64,000 nucleotides of DNA from Massilia agrisoli (GCF_020831365.1 NZ_JAJHPV010000004.1:496001-560000), one strand, 5' to 3'. Shown: positions 1-8,662, counted from the stretch's first letter. Program-made: numbers and translations. Notes: a model not told the origin generated them from the sequence alone.

Positions 1-586
1 TCACGAACGGCATCGCCTTCAGCTCGCGCATCTCGATCTTCTTCTTGCGCGCAAGCGGCGAGGCGGTCGACAGCACCGCCACCAGCGGGTCCTGCCGCAT
101 CGGGGTCAGCTTCAGTTCATCAGCATGGCCACGGTCTGGCGGGCGGATGAAACCGAGGTCCAGGGTCCGCTGGGCCAATCCGTCCAGCTGGCGCAGCGTC
201 GCCAACTCATGCAAGGTCAGGGTCACGTGCGGGTAGGCGCGCCGGTAGCGGTTGATCACGGCTGCAAACAGCGGCGTCAGCGGCGTCGAAAACGTGAAGC
301 CGATGCGCAGCTCACCGGCCTCGCCCCGTTCGGCGCGGCGGGCCGTTTCCCCCGCCTGTTCCGACAGCGCCAGGATGCGCCGCGCATCCGTCAAAAACAA
401 TTTGCCCGCCTCGGTCAGCCGCACCGAACGCTTGGTGCGCGCGAACAGCTGCGCGCCAATGTCCGCTTCCAGCGCCTGGATCGCCTGGCTGAGCGGCGGC
501 TGCCCGATGTGCAGGCGCTCGGCCGCCCGCGTGAAATGCAGCTCTTCGGCGACAGCGATGAAGTAGCGGAGGTGCCGAAGTTCCAT
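1..586 (-). CDS. LysR-family transcriptional regulator (3' part missing)
   Basis: The translation starts MELRHLRYFIAVAEELHFTR, the classic LysR winged helix-turn-helix, and continues RAAERLHIGQPPLSQAIQAL through the recognition helix. A LysR substrate-binding domain begins near residue 90. The coding frame runs off the left edge after about 195 of the usual 300 residues, so the protein is incomplete here only because of the window boundary. It is divergent from the MFS exporter gene with about 100 bp between starts, the usual arrangement for a LysR protein controlling a neighbouring transporter. That control is inferred from position; the effector cannot be read from the sequence. Confidence 0.93.
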   Translation of the reverse strand, partial: MELRHLRYFIAVAEELHFTRAAERLHIGQPPLSQAIQALEADIGAQLFARTKRSVRLTEAGKLFLTDARRILALSEQAGETARRAERGEAGELRIGFTFSTPLTPLFAAVINRYRRAYPHVTLTLHELATLRQLDGLAQRTLDLGFIRPPDRGHADELKLTPMRQDPLVAVLSTASPLARKKKIEMRELKAMPFV

Positions 587-627
587 GACTAATTGATTTG
601 ATAGATGAATTGAACCTGAAATATATA

Positions 628-657
628 TTGGACAGTATTAATGCGCAATCCTAAGAT
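628..657 (+). promoter_or_regulatory. Probable sigma-70 promoter of the MFS gene
   Basis: TTGGAC (628-633) and TAAGAT (652-657) are separated by 18 bases, about 30 bases before the MFS start codon, in the intergenic region shared with the divergent LysR gene. The surrounding AT-rich bases could hold the LysR site, but no clear T-N11-A palindrome stands out. Confidence 0.45.
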
Positions 658-687
658 CGCTCCACGATCACATTGCAGGAACCAGCC

Positions 688-1920
688 ATGCCAAGCCCAG
701 CCATCCCCGACAGCGCACGGGTCAAACGCATCAACCGCGGCATGTTGTTCGGCGGTTTTTCGATTTTCGCGCTGCTGTATTGCGTGCAGCCCCTGATGCC
801 CCTGATGGCGCAGCAGTTCACCTTGAGCGCGGCCGAGAGCAGCTGGGTGCTGTCGATTTCAACTCTGGCGATGGCGGTCTCGCTGGTGCTCGGTGGGGCG
901 TTGTCGGACCGGGTCGGCCGCAAGGCCTTGATGACTGCCTCGATGATCGGCGGCGGCGCCTTTACGCTGCTGTGCGCCTTCGCCCAGGATTTCACCCAGC
1001 TGCTGGTCCTGCGCGCGCTGCTCGGCGTGGCGCTGGGCGGCATGCCGGCCGTGGCGATGGCTTACCTGGGCGAGGAGATCGCCCCCCAGTCGCTCGGCGT
1101 ATCGATCGGCATGTACATCGGCGGCTCCGCGCTGGGCGGCATGCTGTCGCGCGTGCTCACGTCGGTGGTCGCCGATTATTCGTCGTGGCGCTTCGCGCTG
1201 TTCGGCCTCGGCGTGGCAGGGCTGTACGCGGGCTGGGAATTCTGGCGCAGCCTGCCCGCGTCGAACAACTTCCGTCCAGGGCGGCCCGGAGCAAAGGCAT
1301 TGCTGGAGGGCGCGCGCATGCATCTTCGCGACGACGGCCTGCCGTGGCTGTTCGCGCTGGGCTTCCTGCTGATGGGCGTGTTCGTCAGCTTGTATAACTA
1401 CATCAGCTACCGCCTGCTGGCAGCGCCGTTCGGGCTTGGACAAAGCGCCGTCGGCTTGCTGTCGGTGCTCTACCTGGTCGGAATGTTCAGCTCGGTGTGG
1501 GCGGGCAGGCTGGCCGACCGCATGGGCCGCCGCAACGTGCTGTGGATGATGATGGCGGCGACGATGGCCGGGCTGGCGCTGACCTTGTCGGCTACGCTCA
1601 TCGTTGTCGTTGCCGGCATGGGCCTGGCCACCTTCGGCTTCTTCGCTTCGCATTCGGTTGCCAGCAGCTGGGTTGGCCGGCGCGCGCGCGCACCGCAGGC
1701 GCTAGCCTCCGCGCTCTACCTGTTCTTCTATTACCTGGGTTCGAGCCTGATCGGCTGGCTGGCGGGGCTGGCCTGGGGCGGCTGGGCGTGGACCGGCGTC
1801 GTGTCCGTGCTCCTGGTTATGCTCGGTCTTGGCATGCTGATCGCGGTACGCCTGCGCGGCCTGGCGCCGCTGGCCGCAGCGCCAACTTTTCCGAACCTTC
1901 CTGCGCAAAAGGCGATCTAA
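688..1920 (+). CDS. MFS transporter, YnfM-like
   Basis: A 410-residue major facilitator superfamily protein with about twelve hydrophobic segments. The MFS signature between helices 2 and 3 is visible as GALSDRVGRKALM, with a second copy after helix 8 (AGRLADRMGRRNV). Length and pattern fit the YnfM/drug:H+ antiporter group acting in the inner membrane. ATG 688 is preferred over the upstream TTG at 673 because AGGA lies 7 bases before it. The divergent LysR neighbour is typical of YnfM-like exporters. The substrate is not identifiable. Confidence 0.9.
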   Translation: MPSPAIPDSARVKRINRGMLFGGFSIFALLYCVQPLMPLMAQQFTLSAAESSWVLSISTLAMAVSLVLGGALSDRVGRKALMTASMIGGGAFTLLCAFAQDFTQLLVLRALLGVALGGMPAVAMAYLGEEIAPQSLGVSIGMYIGGSALGGMLSRVLTSVVADYSSWRFALFGLGVAGLYAGWEFWRSLPASNNFRPGRPGAKALLEGARMHLRDDGLPWLFALGFLLMGVFVSLYNYISYRLLAAPFGLGQSAVGLLSVLYLVGMFSSVWAGRLADRMGRRNVLWMMMAATMAGLALTLSATLIVVVAGMGLATFGFFASHSVASSWVGRRARAPQALASALYLFFYYLGSSLIGWLAGLAWGGWAWTGVVSVLLVMLGLGMLIAVRLRGLAPLAAAPTFPNLPAQKAI

Positions 1921-1963
1921 TAAATTGGCACACTTCAGTGCCAGCTTACGTATGGAGGCTGAA

Positions 1964-2290
1964 ATGTTGCAATCATCGGAAATCCAACAGAGGTTCAGCA
2001 GTATTCAACAGGCAATTGGACAAGCGTCGCAAACCTTGCAAGCAGAAACCGGGACCTCGCCGGAACTCAAGGAGTGCATCCAGAAGCTCGACCGCGAATC
2101 GAGCAGGGCGCAGCAGGTGATCCAGTCGCAGGACGAGTCGCGCATCCGCCAGTGCGTGGACGACCTGGAATCGATTGGGGACGAGGCCAAGCGCGTCTGC
2201 CGCAGCCAGGGGGCAGTCACGCCACGGGTGGCTGAAGCAATTACAAGGGTACACGACCAGCTGTCGGACCTGAAACACCAACTCCACTAA
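1964..2290 (+). CDS. Small hydrophilic helical protein, unknown function
   Basis: A 108-residue charged, Gln-rich protein that should be mainly alpha-helical. It has no signal peptide or membrane segment and has two Cys (one in ELKECIQKL, one in IRQCVDDL). The start is set by GGAGG (1954-1958) six bases before ATG. It lies just after the MFS gene on the same strand but has its own ribosome-binding site. I do not recognise the family; the composition resembles small conserved Oxalobacteraceae proteins. Confidence 0.7.
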   Translation: MLQSSEIQQRFSSIQQAIGQASQTLQAETGTSPELKECIQKLDRESSRAQQVIQSQDESRIRQCVDDLESIGDEAKRVCRSQGAVTPRVAEAITRVHDQLSDLKHQLH

Positions 2291-2300
2291 GCCGTTTGTT

Positions 2301-2325
2301 GGCGGGATGCGTAGCGCATCCCGCC
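2301..2325. repeat. Perfect intergenic palindrome
   Basis: GGCGGGATGCG and CGCATCCCGCC form an 11-bp perfect stem with a TAG loop between convergent genes. It lacks a T tract, so it is more likely a short dispersed palindromic repeat (compare the GGCGGATGCG-type elements near 6.0, 9.8 and 28.7 kb) than an intrinsic terminator, though it may serve as a bidirectional transcript end. Confidence 0.55.
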
Positions 2326-2340
2326 ACTAAAGGCGCTTGC

Positions 2341-3576
2341 TCAGATGACGCCCTTGCCACGCAAGGCTGCGATCTCTGTCTCGTTGCGTCCCAGCAGTTC
2401 ACGCAGCACCTCGTCGGTGTGCTGGCCCAGCATCGGCGGCGGCAGCTCGGCCATGGCCGGTGTTGCCGACATCTTCATCGGGCTGCGCACCAGCTTCACC
2501 TTGCCGGCGGCGGGATGGTCCATCTCGATGGCGACTTCGCGTGCTTTTACCTGCGGGTTGTTGAACACATCGGCCAGGTCATTGATGGGGCCGCATGGCA
2601 CGCCCACTTCTTCGAGCTGGCTGATCCATTCGTCGCGGCTGCGCGTCTTGACCATCTCGGCCAGCAAGGGCACCAGCACATCGCGGTTCTGCACGCGCAA
2701 CGGGTTGCTGGCAAAACGCGGGTCGGCGCCGAGGTCGGGCCGGTTGCCCGCTTCGACGAATTTCTGGTACTGACCGTCATTGCCAGTGGCAACAATGATG
2801 TGGCCGTCCGCACAGGCGAAGGTCTGGTAGGGGACGATGTTGGCGTGCGCATTGCCCCAGCGCTTGGGCGGCTTGCCGCTGTTGAGGTAGTTGCTGCCCA
2901 TGTTGGCCAGCATCGCCACCTGCGTGTCGAGCAAGGCCATGTCGATATGCTGGCCTTCGCCGGTGCGGTCGCGGTGCATCAGCGCGGCAAGCACCGCCAC
3001 GGTGGCGTACATGCCGGTCATCAGGTCGGTGATCGCCACGCCCGCTTTCTGCGGGCCGCCGCCCGGCAGGTCGTCGCGCTCGCCGGTGACCGACATCAGC
3101 CCGCCCATGCCCTGGATCAAGAAGTCATAGCCGGCGCGGTGCGCGTACGGGCCGTCCTGGCCGAAGCCGGTGACCGAGCAGTACACGATGCCGGGATTGA
3201 TTTCCTTCAGGCTGGCGTAGTCGAGGCCGTAGCGCTTTAGCTGGCCGACCTTGTAATTCTCAAGTACGACATCGGCGTCGCGCGCCAGTTCGCGCAGGAT
3301 CGCCTGGCCTTCGCTGCTGGCGATGTCCACCGTGACGGACCGTTTGCCGCGGTTGGCCGACAGGTAGTAGGCGGACTCGCTGGTGTTGTTGCCTTCGGCA
3401 TCCCTGGCGTACGGCGGACCCCAGGCGCGCGTGTCGTCGCCGGCGCCGGGCCGTTCGATCTTGATCACGTCTGCGCCGAGGTCGGCGAGGTTCTGCGAGC
3501 ACCACGGCCCGGCCAGCACGCGCGACAGGTCAAGCACGCGGATGTGGCCAAGCGCCTTCGGAGTTTCTTGGGTCAT
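2341..3576 (-). CDS. CaiB/BaiF family (class III) CoA-transferase
   Basis: A 411-residue protein with the family III CoA-transferase layout: N-terminal HIRVLDLSRVLAGPW, then ADVIKIERPGAGDDTR, the glycine-rich ANRGKRSVTVD region, and the catalytic Asp in ALLDTQVAML, the position equivalent to Asp169 of formyl-CoA transferase. Such enzymes move CoA between carboxylic acids in the cytoplasm through an aspartyl-CoA intermediate. The acyl substrate cannot be assigned, and no acyl-CoA dehydrogenase is adjacent. The start at MTQETPK is chosen over an in-frame upstream codon because family alignment begins near this residue. Confidence 0.92.
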   Translation of the reverse strand: MTQETPKALGHIRVLDLSRVLAGPWCSQNLADLGADVIKIERPGAGDDTRAWGPPYARDAEGNNTSESAYYLSANRGKRSVTVDIASSEGQAILRELARDADVVLENYKVGQLKRYGLDYASLKEINPGIVYCSVTGFGQDGPYAHRAGYDFLIQGMGGLMSVTGERDDLPGGGPQKAGVAITDLMTGMYATVAVLAALMHRDRTGEGQHIDMALLDTQVAMLANMGSNYLNSGKPPKRWGNAHANIVPYQTFACADGHIIVATGNDGQYQKFVEAGNRPDLGADPRFASNPLRVQNRDVLVPLLAEMVKTRSRDEWISQLEEVGVPCGPINDLADVFNNPQVKAREVAIEMDHPAAGKVKLVRSPMKMSATPAMAELPPPMLGQHTDEVLRELLGRNETEIAALRGKGVI

Positions 3577-3609
3577 GAGGTCGGCTTCTCGTTGCAATTC
3601 AGGCAGCGA

Positions 3610-5382
3610 TTATAGCTGCCTTTGCGACTGCCCAAGCTGGGCGTTCCTGGCCAGGGTAGCGCTGAACAGGTCGCGTTCGTCATCGACGATGCGGTCGATA
3701 TCCGCTTCGTCCAGGCCCATCGTTTCAAGCACCGAAGCCGACAGCTGCAGGCTCGCTTCCAGCGTTTCCGGAACGACCGTCGTCGCGCCGGCCTGCTTGA
3801 GCGCCAGCGCATGGCGCGCGTCGCGCGAGCGGGCCAGCAGCGGCACATCGGGGAACTCGCGGCGGATCCCGCGCACGGCCTGCAGCGCCGCCATGGGGTG
3901 GTCCATGGTCAGCACGATGGCCGGGGCGGAGCCGGCATCGACCCGGCGCAGCAATTCGGTGCGCGACGCGTCACCGAAAAATACCGGCAAGTCGAGCGCG
4001 CGCATCTTGGCGACCAGCTTGGCATTGTTCTCGAATGCGACAAAGGGAATGTTCTGCGTTGTGAGCAACTTGCCCAACTGCTGGCCGACGCGCCCGTAGC
4101 CGGCGATGATGATGCGGTCGCGCACCTGCTCCAGCGCCACGCCGTCCCTGGCGGCCAGCAGCGCGTCTTGCTGGTGCTCCCAGTTGTCGCCGATCATGCG
4201 GCCGATGCGGGTAAGCACGGGCGTAATGAACAGGCTGAGGCCGACGGCCAGCATCACCAGCTGGCCGAGTTCGGGCGCAACCAGCTTGCCGGCCATGGCG
4301 TAGGCGATCACGATGAAGGCGAATTCGCCGCCCTGGGCAAGCATGAGCCCGCCTTCGATCGCGCGCCCCCGTCCAAGGCCGCCGTAGCGGAACAGGGCTG
4401 CCACGACCGAGGCCTTGATGGCCACCAGGCCCAGCACGGCCCCCGCCAGCCACAATGGATTGAGCGCAATCTGGCGCACGTCCATGCCCATGCCGACGGT
4501 CATGAAGAACAAGCCCATCAGCAACCCCTTGAAGGGCTCGATCATCATTTCGGTCTCGTGCTTGAACTCGGTTTCGGCCAGCAGCAGGCCGGCGATCAGC
4601 GCGCCCAGCGCCATCGACAGGCCGGCCAGGGCGGACAGCCCGGCGATGCCCAGCGCGGCCAGCAGGATCAGCGCCATGAACACATCCGGCTGGCGCTGGC
4701 GCGCAAACGTGCGGAACAAGGGATGCAGCAGGCGCCCGCCGAGCAGGTAGATCAGGGTGATGGCGATGCCAGCCTTGAGCATGGCCCCGCCGATCAGCCA
4801 GGTCGGGTCGCCGCCGCTGCTGTTGCTCATGGCGCCGATCAGGATCAGGAGCGGCACCACCGCAAGATCTTGCAGCATCAGCACTGAAAACCCGGCCAGC
4901 CCCAGTGGCGTGGTGGCCGTGTGGCTTTCGTTCATCAGTTGCATGACCACCGCGGTGGAGGACAAGGACAGCACCAGGCCGAGGATGATCGCGGTTTCCA
5001 CCGGATGGCCGAGCAGCAGCACGGCGCCGCCGATCAGGGCCGCGCAGATGCACACCTGGGCAACGCCCGCGCCGAAGACCCATTTACGTAATGCCCATAA
5101 GCGCGCGGCCGACAGCTCCAGTCCGATCATAAACATCAGGAAGATGACGCCCAGTTCGCCCAGCAGTTTGACGCCATCCGAATTCGGGAAAGTCAGGTAG
5201 CCGAGCCAGGCAATGTCATCGGCAAGCAAAGCCAGGCCGAACGGGCCGAGCAGGGCGCCCACCGCAAGGAAACCGAGGACCTGGCTGATGCGGAAACGCT
5301 GCAGCAATGGGATCAGGATTCCTGCAAGGGTCAGGAACAGGAGAATCTCCCGCAGGAACGGGAACGCGTGTTGCTCTTGCAC
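3610..5382 (-). CDS. CPA2-family monovalent cation:proton antiporter with TrkA-N domain
   Basis: A 590-residue KefB/KefC/YbaL-type protein. About 380 residues of multi-pass membrane domain contain the Na+/H+ exchanger signatures (QVLGFLAVGALLGPF; SSTAVVMQLM; QGGEFAFIVIAYAM). A cytoplasmic Rossmann TrkA-N domain follows, with IIIAGYGRVGQQLGKLL, which binds NAD(H) and gates transport. It probably exchanges K+ or Na+ for protons in the inner membrane. The start is probably GTG 5382, with AGG eight bases upstream; the frame also extends to a TTG at 5430. The three-base gap pattern of an operon is absent, so it may be transcribed alone. Confidence 0.92.
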   Translation of the reverse strand: MQEQHAFPFLREILLFLTLAGILIPLLQRFRISQVLGFLAVGALLGPFGLALLADDIAWLGYLTFPNSDGVKLLGELGVIFLMFMIGLELSAARLWALRKWVFGAGVAQVCICAALIGGAVLLLGHPVETAIILGLVLSLSSTAVVMQLMNESHTATTPLGLAGFSVLMLQDLAVVPLLILIGAMSNSSGGDPTWLIGGAMLKAGIAITLIYLLGGRLLHPLFRTFARQRQPDVFMALILLAALGIAGLSALAGLSMALGALIAGLLLAETEFKHETEMMIEPFKGLLMGLFFMTVGMGMDVRQIALNPLWLAGAVLGLVAIKASVVAALFRYGGLGRGRAIEGGLMLAQGGEFAFIVIAYAMAGKLVAPELGQLVMLAVGLSLFITPVLTRIGRMIGDNWEHQQDALLAARDGVALEQVRDRIIIAGYGRVGQQLGKLLTTQNIPFVAFENNAKLVAKMRALDLPVFFGDASRTELLRRVDAGSAPAIVLTMDHPMAALQAVRGIRREFPDVPLLARSRDARHALALKQAGATTVVPETLEASLQLSASVLETMGLDEADIDRIVDDERDLFSATLARNAQLGQSQRQL

Positions 5383-5550
5383 GGGGTTAGGCCTTTTGTT
5401 CTGGTTGGTCGCGACGGGCAAGCAAAACAACCGCCACCCACATGCCTATTCTATACGGGCGCCAGACGCCTAAGCTGCGCCGCGTTTTTTCGACCCTGAC
5501 TACACTGCAATTAACAGGCGCGGTTGCCTGGTCGAGAAAAGGAGAAGCGT

Positions 5551-5991
5551 ATGCAAACCACTTGGGTTATCGCGGCCGATTCGAGCCGTGCGCGAATTTT
5601 CGAGATGGACGACAGCAATGAAAAGCTGCGCGAGATCGAGGACATGATCAATCCGGAAGGGCGCCAGGACGGACGTGAAGTCCAGACCGATGCCGAAGGA
5701 CAAAACTTCAGCGGACGCGGCCTGCAGCGCAACACTTCTCAACCACAACAGACACCGGTCGAACACGACGTAGAGCTGTTTTCCAAGCAGGTCAGCCGCT
5801 ATATCGACAAGGCCTGCGACGACAAGCGGTTTGACTCGCTGTGCGTGATTGCGCCGCCAAAGTTCCTGGGCTTGATGCGCGCGAACCTGGGCGAGCAGGC
5901 GAAACGGGCTGTGACGGAAGAAATTCCGAAGGACATCGCCTGGTTTGAGGGGCAGGATATCGAGCAGTACGTGCGCGAGCACTTGCACTGA
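5551..5991 (+). CDS. Host attachment family protein
   Basis: A 146-residue cytosolic protein that opens TTWVIAADSSRARIFEMD and ends with a GQDIEQYVREHL motif; the central SLCVIAPPKFLGLMR segment is typical of the 'protein required for attachment to host cells' family. It is related to the archaeal/eukaryotic release factor 1-like fold, and the name derives from Agrobacterium; the biochemical role is unknown. GGAG precedes the ATG by seven bases. Divergent from the antiporter gene. Confidence 0.85.
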   Translation: MQTTWVIAADSSRARIFEMDDSNEKLREIEDMINPEGRQDGREVQTDAEGQNFSGRGLQRNTSQPQQTPVEHDVELFSKQVSRYIDKACDDKRFDSLCVIAPPKFLGLMRANLGEQAKRAVTEEIPKDIAWFEGQDIEQYVREHLH

Positions 5992-6001
5992 GTGCGAGGG
6001 C

Positions 6002-6084
6002 GGCGGATGCGGCCTTCGGCCTTATCCGCCCTACGCGACCTGCCAGGGCCGCAGGGCGGATAAGCGCGGAGCGCGCATCCGCCG
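6002..6084. repeat. Paired GCGGATAAG/GCATCCGCC palindromic repeat units
   Basis: Two related units face each other: GGCGGATGCGGCC...TTATCCGCCCT at 6002-6032 and AGGGCGGATAAGCG...GCATCCGCCG at 6053-6084. Each unit can fold on itself and the pair can fold together, resembling a REP/BIME arrangement. Related units occur at 9754-9792 and 28706-28800. They fill the space between convergent genes. Confidence 0.7.
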
Positions 6085-6136
6085 TTACAAGCGCCAAAGC
6101 GGGGAAGCGCTTCGCGATTCCCCCTGCATGACGGCC

Positions 6137-8389
6137 TTACCTGGCCATCGGCTCCGGATAGCAGGCCATCTCATCCTGCATCGGCTCGCCGCGCTGGTGC
6201 AGGAACCTGCCCAGCGCATCATCCAGGCTTGGCAGCAACATCGCGCGCTCGCTATGCAGCGCCGTGTACAGCGGCCGCGGCGCAATGTAGGCGATCGAGG
6301 ATCCCGGCTGCGCCTCCAGCCGGCTCGCATCAACGCCAGCCAGCGCCGCTGCCTTGTTGGCCAGCTCCACCCAGGTGATCGGGTGGCCGTTGGTCAGGTG
6401 CCAGACGCCGCATTCGCGGTCGATCATCAGGTCGAGGCAGGTGTTGACCAGGTCCGGCACGTAGGTCGGCGACACGATGATGTCGCTGGCTGCCTGGAAG
6501 GCATCGCCGCTGCCCAGCGCCGCCAGCGCCTGGTTGACGAAGTTATGCTGGTCCCACGGCCCGAAGAACGAACTGGTGCGCACCACCAGGGAACCCGGAT
6601 GGCGCTCCAGCACCGACGTTTCCGCCGCAACCTTGCTCTTGCCGTAGATGTTGATGGGCGAAACCACGTCGCTTTCCACGTACGGATCGTTCTGGCGCCC
6701 GTCGAACACCAGGTCGCTGGAGAAGGTGGTCAGGTGCACACCATGGCGCGCGCACGCGGCAGCCAGCACTGCCGGCCCGTGCGCATTCTCGCGGAAGCAG
6801 CGCTCGATGTCGTTCTCGGCATCGTCCACCCGCACGTAGCCCGACGCGTTGACGACCGCCCACGGCTTGTAGCGGTCCATTGCGCGCTCGACCGAATCGG
6901 GGTCGGCGATGTCCATGTCGTGTCGGCTGAGCAGCTGGTAGGCCAGGCTGCGCTCGCGGCACAGGCGGGCAAACGCGCGGCCCAGGGTGCCGGTCGCGCC
7001 GGTAATCAGGATGGGCCGCGCTTCCTTGCCCACCAGGCGGTGCCCGTCGGCCGAGATCGAGGTCAGCGCCTGCGGCGTGGCCACCGGCTGGCACACGAAG
7101 CGGCTGGAGCGGCGCCACCAGCCCTGGCCCCGCAATACCGGATGCGACAGCGGGGCGCCGTCGGCCAGTTCGCGCATCATGCGCGCCAGCGCCGTCGGCC
7201 GCGGCTGCGGCGAGCGCACGTCGAACGGGCCGGATTCGTAATACCCGTGGTTGCGGGTGACCAGGCTGTTCCAGTCGAACGAGCCGAGCAGCGCCCAGAC
7301 GGTGATTGCGCGGATGTCCACGCCGTTCAGCTGGGCCTGTTTGCCTGCTTCCCAGATCTCCAGCAGCCAGCGCAGCTGGTCTTCGCGGTTGGCGTCGATG
7401 TGCGCCTCGGTCACCGCCAGCGGAATCTGGTAGCGGTCCCAGGCTTCCTGCAGCAGGGGGCCGATACCGGCCGTCGGCGTTGCCAGCACGCGCGCGCATT
7501 CGATGTCGGCGCAGGGCACGCCACCGATGTTGCCGCGATGATGTTCAGGGAAGCGCTCAGGCCGGTGGTCAAGCCAGCGCTCGCTGGTGACGTAGTAATT
7601 GACGCCGATGATGTCCGGAGGGCAGGGATTGTCGCGGAACCAGAGGATGTCCGCTTCCGCAACGCCGCTCTGGATCATGTAATTCCACAGCGCGTGCCCG
7701 GGGCCGACCATGCCGCACAGCAGGTCCCAGCCCAGCCAGCGCCGTTCGTTATAGAACGCCGCGGCCTCGGCCATTTCATGGGTGCTGTAGGTTTTTCCGA
7801 GGTCATCGGTCTGCACCAGCTTGGCGCCGGGGTTGTGCTTGCGGATTTCGCGCATCGACAGCACCACGCCGCGGCACTGGATCAGCAGGGCCCGCAAAAA
7901 GGTCAGGTCGTCGCGGCCGTGCGGATACCACAGCCCGTACAGGCCGGAGAAGCGTGCGGTGGTCAGCGGTTCGTTGACCGGGGTGTAGTACTCGACCCAG
8001 GGGTAGCGGGCGGCCACCGCGCCGGCATATTCGGCCAGCTGGGGCGCGAAGGCCGGATCGACCAGGCTGGTGTGGCGCGGGCCGCTGCCGTGGTGCACCA
8101 GGCCGACGATCGGGTTGATGCCGGCGTCGCGCAGGGCAGGCAGGCGCTCGTCCGGCCATTCCCAGTCGGCGGCGGCAACGCCGTCGGGCGCGGTGCGCTC
8201 CCACAGGATAGGGTAGCGGATCGCGCGGATACCGAGAGCAGCGAATTGGGCTATGTCGTCGAGCCGGTGGGCATGGCCGTTGCGGTCCATCTGGCTGTGA
8301 AAATCGTCGTAGACGCGGTTGACTGTGCATTCAAGGCCGCCCCACAGTTCGAGCGGCGCGGTTGGTTCAAGCTTGTTAATGTTGTTCAT
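6137..8389 (-). CDS. Fusion of GH1 glycosidase-like domain and RmlD-like NAD(P)-dependent sugar reductase/epimerase
   Basis: A 750-residue two-domain protein. Residues ~10-410 form a glycoside hydrolase family 1 TIM barrel: the acid/base Glu is in TPVNEP (E140) and a candidate nucleophile Glu in LAVTEAHID (about residue 328). From about residue 455 an extended SDR domain of the dTDP-4-dehydrorhamnose reductase family follows, with ITGATGTLGRAFA, the DVVLNASGY-like segment WAVVNASGYVRVD, SSDLVFDG, and catalytic YGKSK near residue 582. GH1 retaining enzymes hydrolyse beta-glycosides; RmlD reduces nucleotide-linked 4-keto sugars. The joint function is not known to me. No signal peptide is seen, so cytoplasmic. 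The gene stands alone between repeat elements. Confidence 0.88.
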   Translation of the reverse strand: MNNINKLEPTAPLELWGGLECTVNRVYDDFHSQMDRNGHAHRLDDIAQFAALGIRAIRYPILWERTAPDGVAAADWEWPDERLPALRDAGINPIVGLVHHGSGPRHTSLVDPAFAPQLAEYAGAVAARYPWVEYYTPVNEPLTTARFSGLYGLWYPHGRDDLTFLRALLIQCRGVVLSMREIRKHNPGAKLVQTDDLGKTYSTHEMAEAAAFYNERRWLGWDLLCGMVGPGHALWNYMIQSGVAEADILWFRDNPCPPDIIGVNYYVTSERWLDHRPERFPEHHRGNIGGVPCADIECARVLATPTAGIGPLLQEAWDRYQIPLAVTEAHIDANREDQLRWLLEIWEAGKQAQLNGVDIRAITVWALLGSFDWNSLVTRNHGYYESGPFDVRSPQPRPTALARMMRELADGAPLSHPVLRGQGWWRRSSRFVCQPVATPQALTSISADGHRLVGKEARPILITGATGTLGRAFARLCRERSLAYQLLSRHDMDIADPDSVERAMDRYKPWAVVNASGYVRVDDAENDIERCFRENAHGPAVLAAACARHGVHLTTFSSDLVFDGRQNDPYVESDVVSPINIYGKSKVAAETSVLERHPGSLVVRTSSFFGPWDQHNFVNQALAALGSGDAFQAASDIIVSPTYVPDLVNTCLDLMIDRECGVWHLTNGHPITWVELANKAAALAGVDASRLEAQPGSSIAYIAPRPLYTALHSERAMLLPSLDDALGRFLHQRGEPMQDEMACYPEPMAR

Positions 8390-8552
8390 GAATTCAGCCG
8401 GTTGGTTATTCGGAAGTTTCCGCGGCGGCGAAACGCCTTGTTTTTATTGGGAAACTTATTAATTTAGATGCCACGCAAAACTCGAAAGTTCGCGTTGTTG
8501 GCATCGGTGTTCTGTTCTTGACAGAAAGCGGCTACTCTGTAACGATGCTGGC

Positions 8553-8597
8553 ATGAACTTTTTCCGCTCACAATTTGCTATCTGGTGGCGTCGCTGA
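8553..8597 (+). CDS. Putative trpS leader peptide (tandem Trp codons)
   Basis: A 14-codon reading frame, MNFFRSQFAIWWRR, ending in TGA. Two adjacent TGG codons at 8583-8588 sit three codons before the stop, the hallmark of a ribosome-sensing leader peptide for tryptophan. It lies directly upstream of overlapping hairpins, a terminator and trpS. The Shine-Dalgarno is poor; a three-codon frame (ATG at 8545, stop TGA at 8554-8556) overlaps its start, which may be chance or may couple initiation. Translation is inferred from the architecture alone. Confidence 0.62.
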   Translation: MNFFRSQFAIWWRR

Positions 8598-8660
8598 CAG
8601 CGCGCGGCCGTTCCACAGCAATGTGATGCTTTCAAACGCCGCCTCGATTGGGCGGCGTTT
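8588..8660 (+). promoter_or_regulatory. Transcription attenuator of trpS
   Basis: Three mutually exclusive pairings can be drawn. Stem 1:2 pairs 8588-8595 with 8599-8605 (one bulged T), with the leader stop codon at its apex. The antiterminator 2:3 pairs 8604-8612 (GCGGCCGTT) with 8635-8642 (AACGCCGC) with one bulged C. The terminator 3:4 pairs 8634-8643 with 8651-8660. Arms 8604-8605 and 8635-8642 are shared, so a ribosome stalled at TGG 8583-8588 would block 1:2, allow 2:3 and prevent termination. This is the classical trp-operon logic applied here to the tryptophanyl-tRNA synthetase gene. Pairing was done by eye. Confidence 0.65.
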
Positions 8661-8662
8661 TT
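8634..8662 (+). terminator. Intrinsic terminator in the trpS leader
   Basis: AAACGCCGCC (8634-8643), a seven-base loop and GGCGGCGTTT (8651-8660) make a perfect 10-bp stem running into five T residues. It points toward trpS and lies 40 bases before its start, where an unconditional terminator would make no sense unless it ends a small leader RNA. Confidence 0.88.

Noticed and set aside
5945-8467. 840-codon plus-strand frame opposite the GH1-RmlD gene
   Set aside because: The minus-strand frame has two complete enzyme domains; the plus-strand frame is a GC-driven shadow crossing repeat DNA.
8518-8523. TTGACA as the -35 of the trpS leader promoter
   Set aside because: The best-spaced -10 would put the transcript start at or inside the leader peptide start codon, leaving no 5' region. 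The promoter is more likely upstream, possibly around TTGTTT 8438 and TAATTT 8460, but this is not certain enough to annotate.
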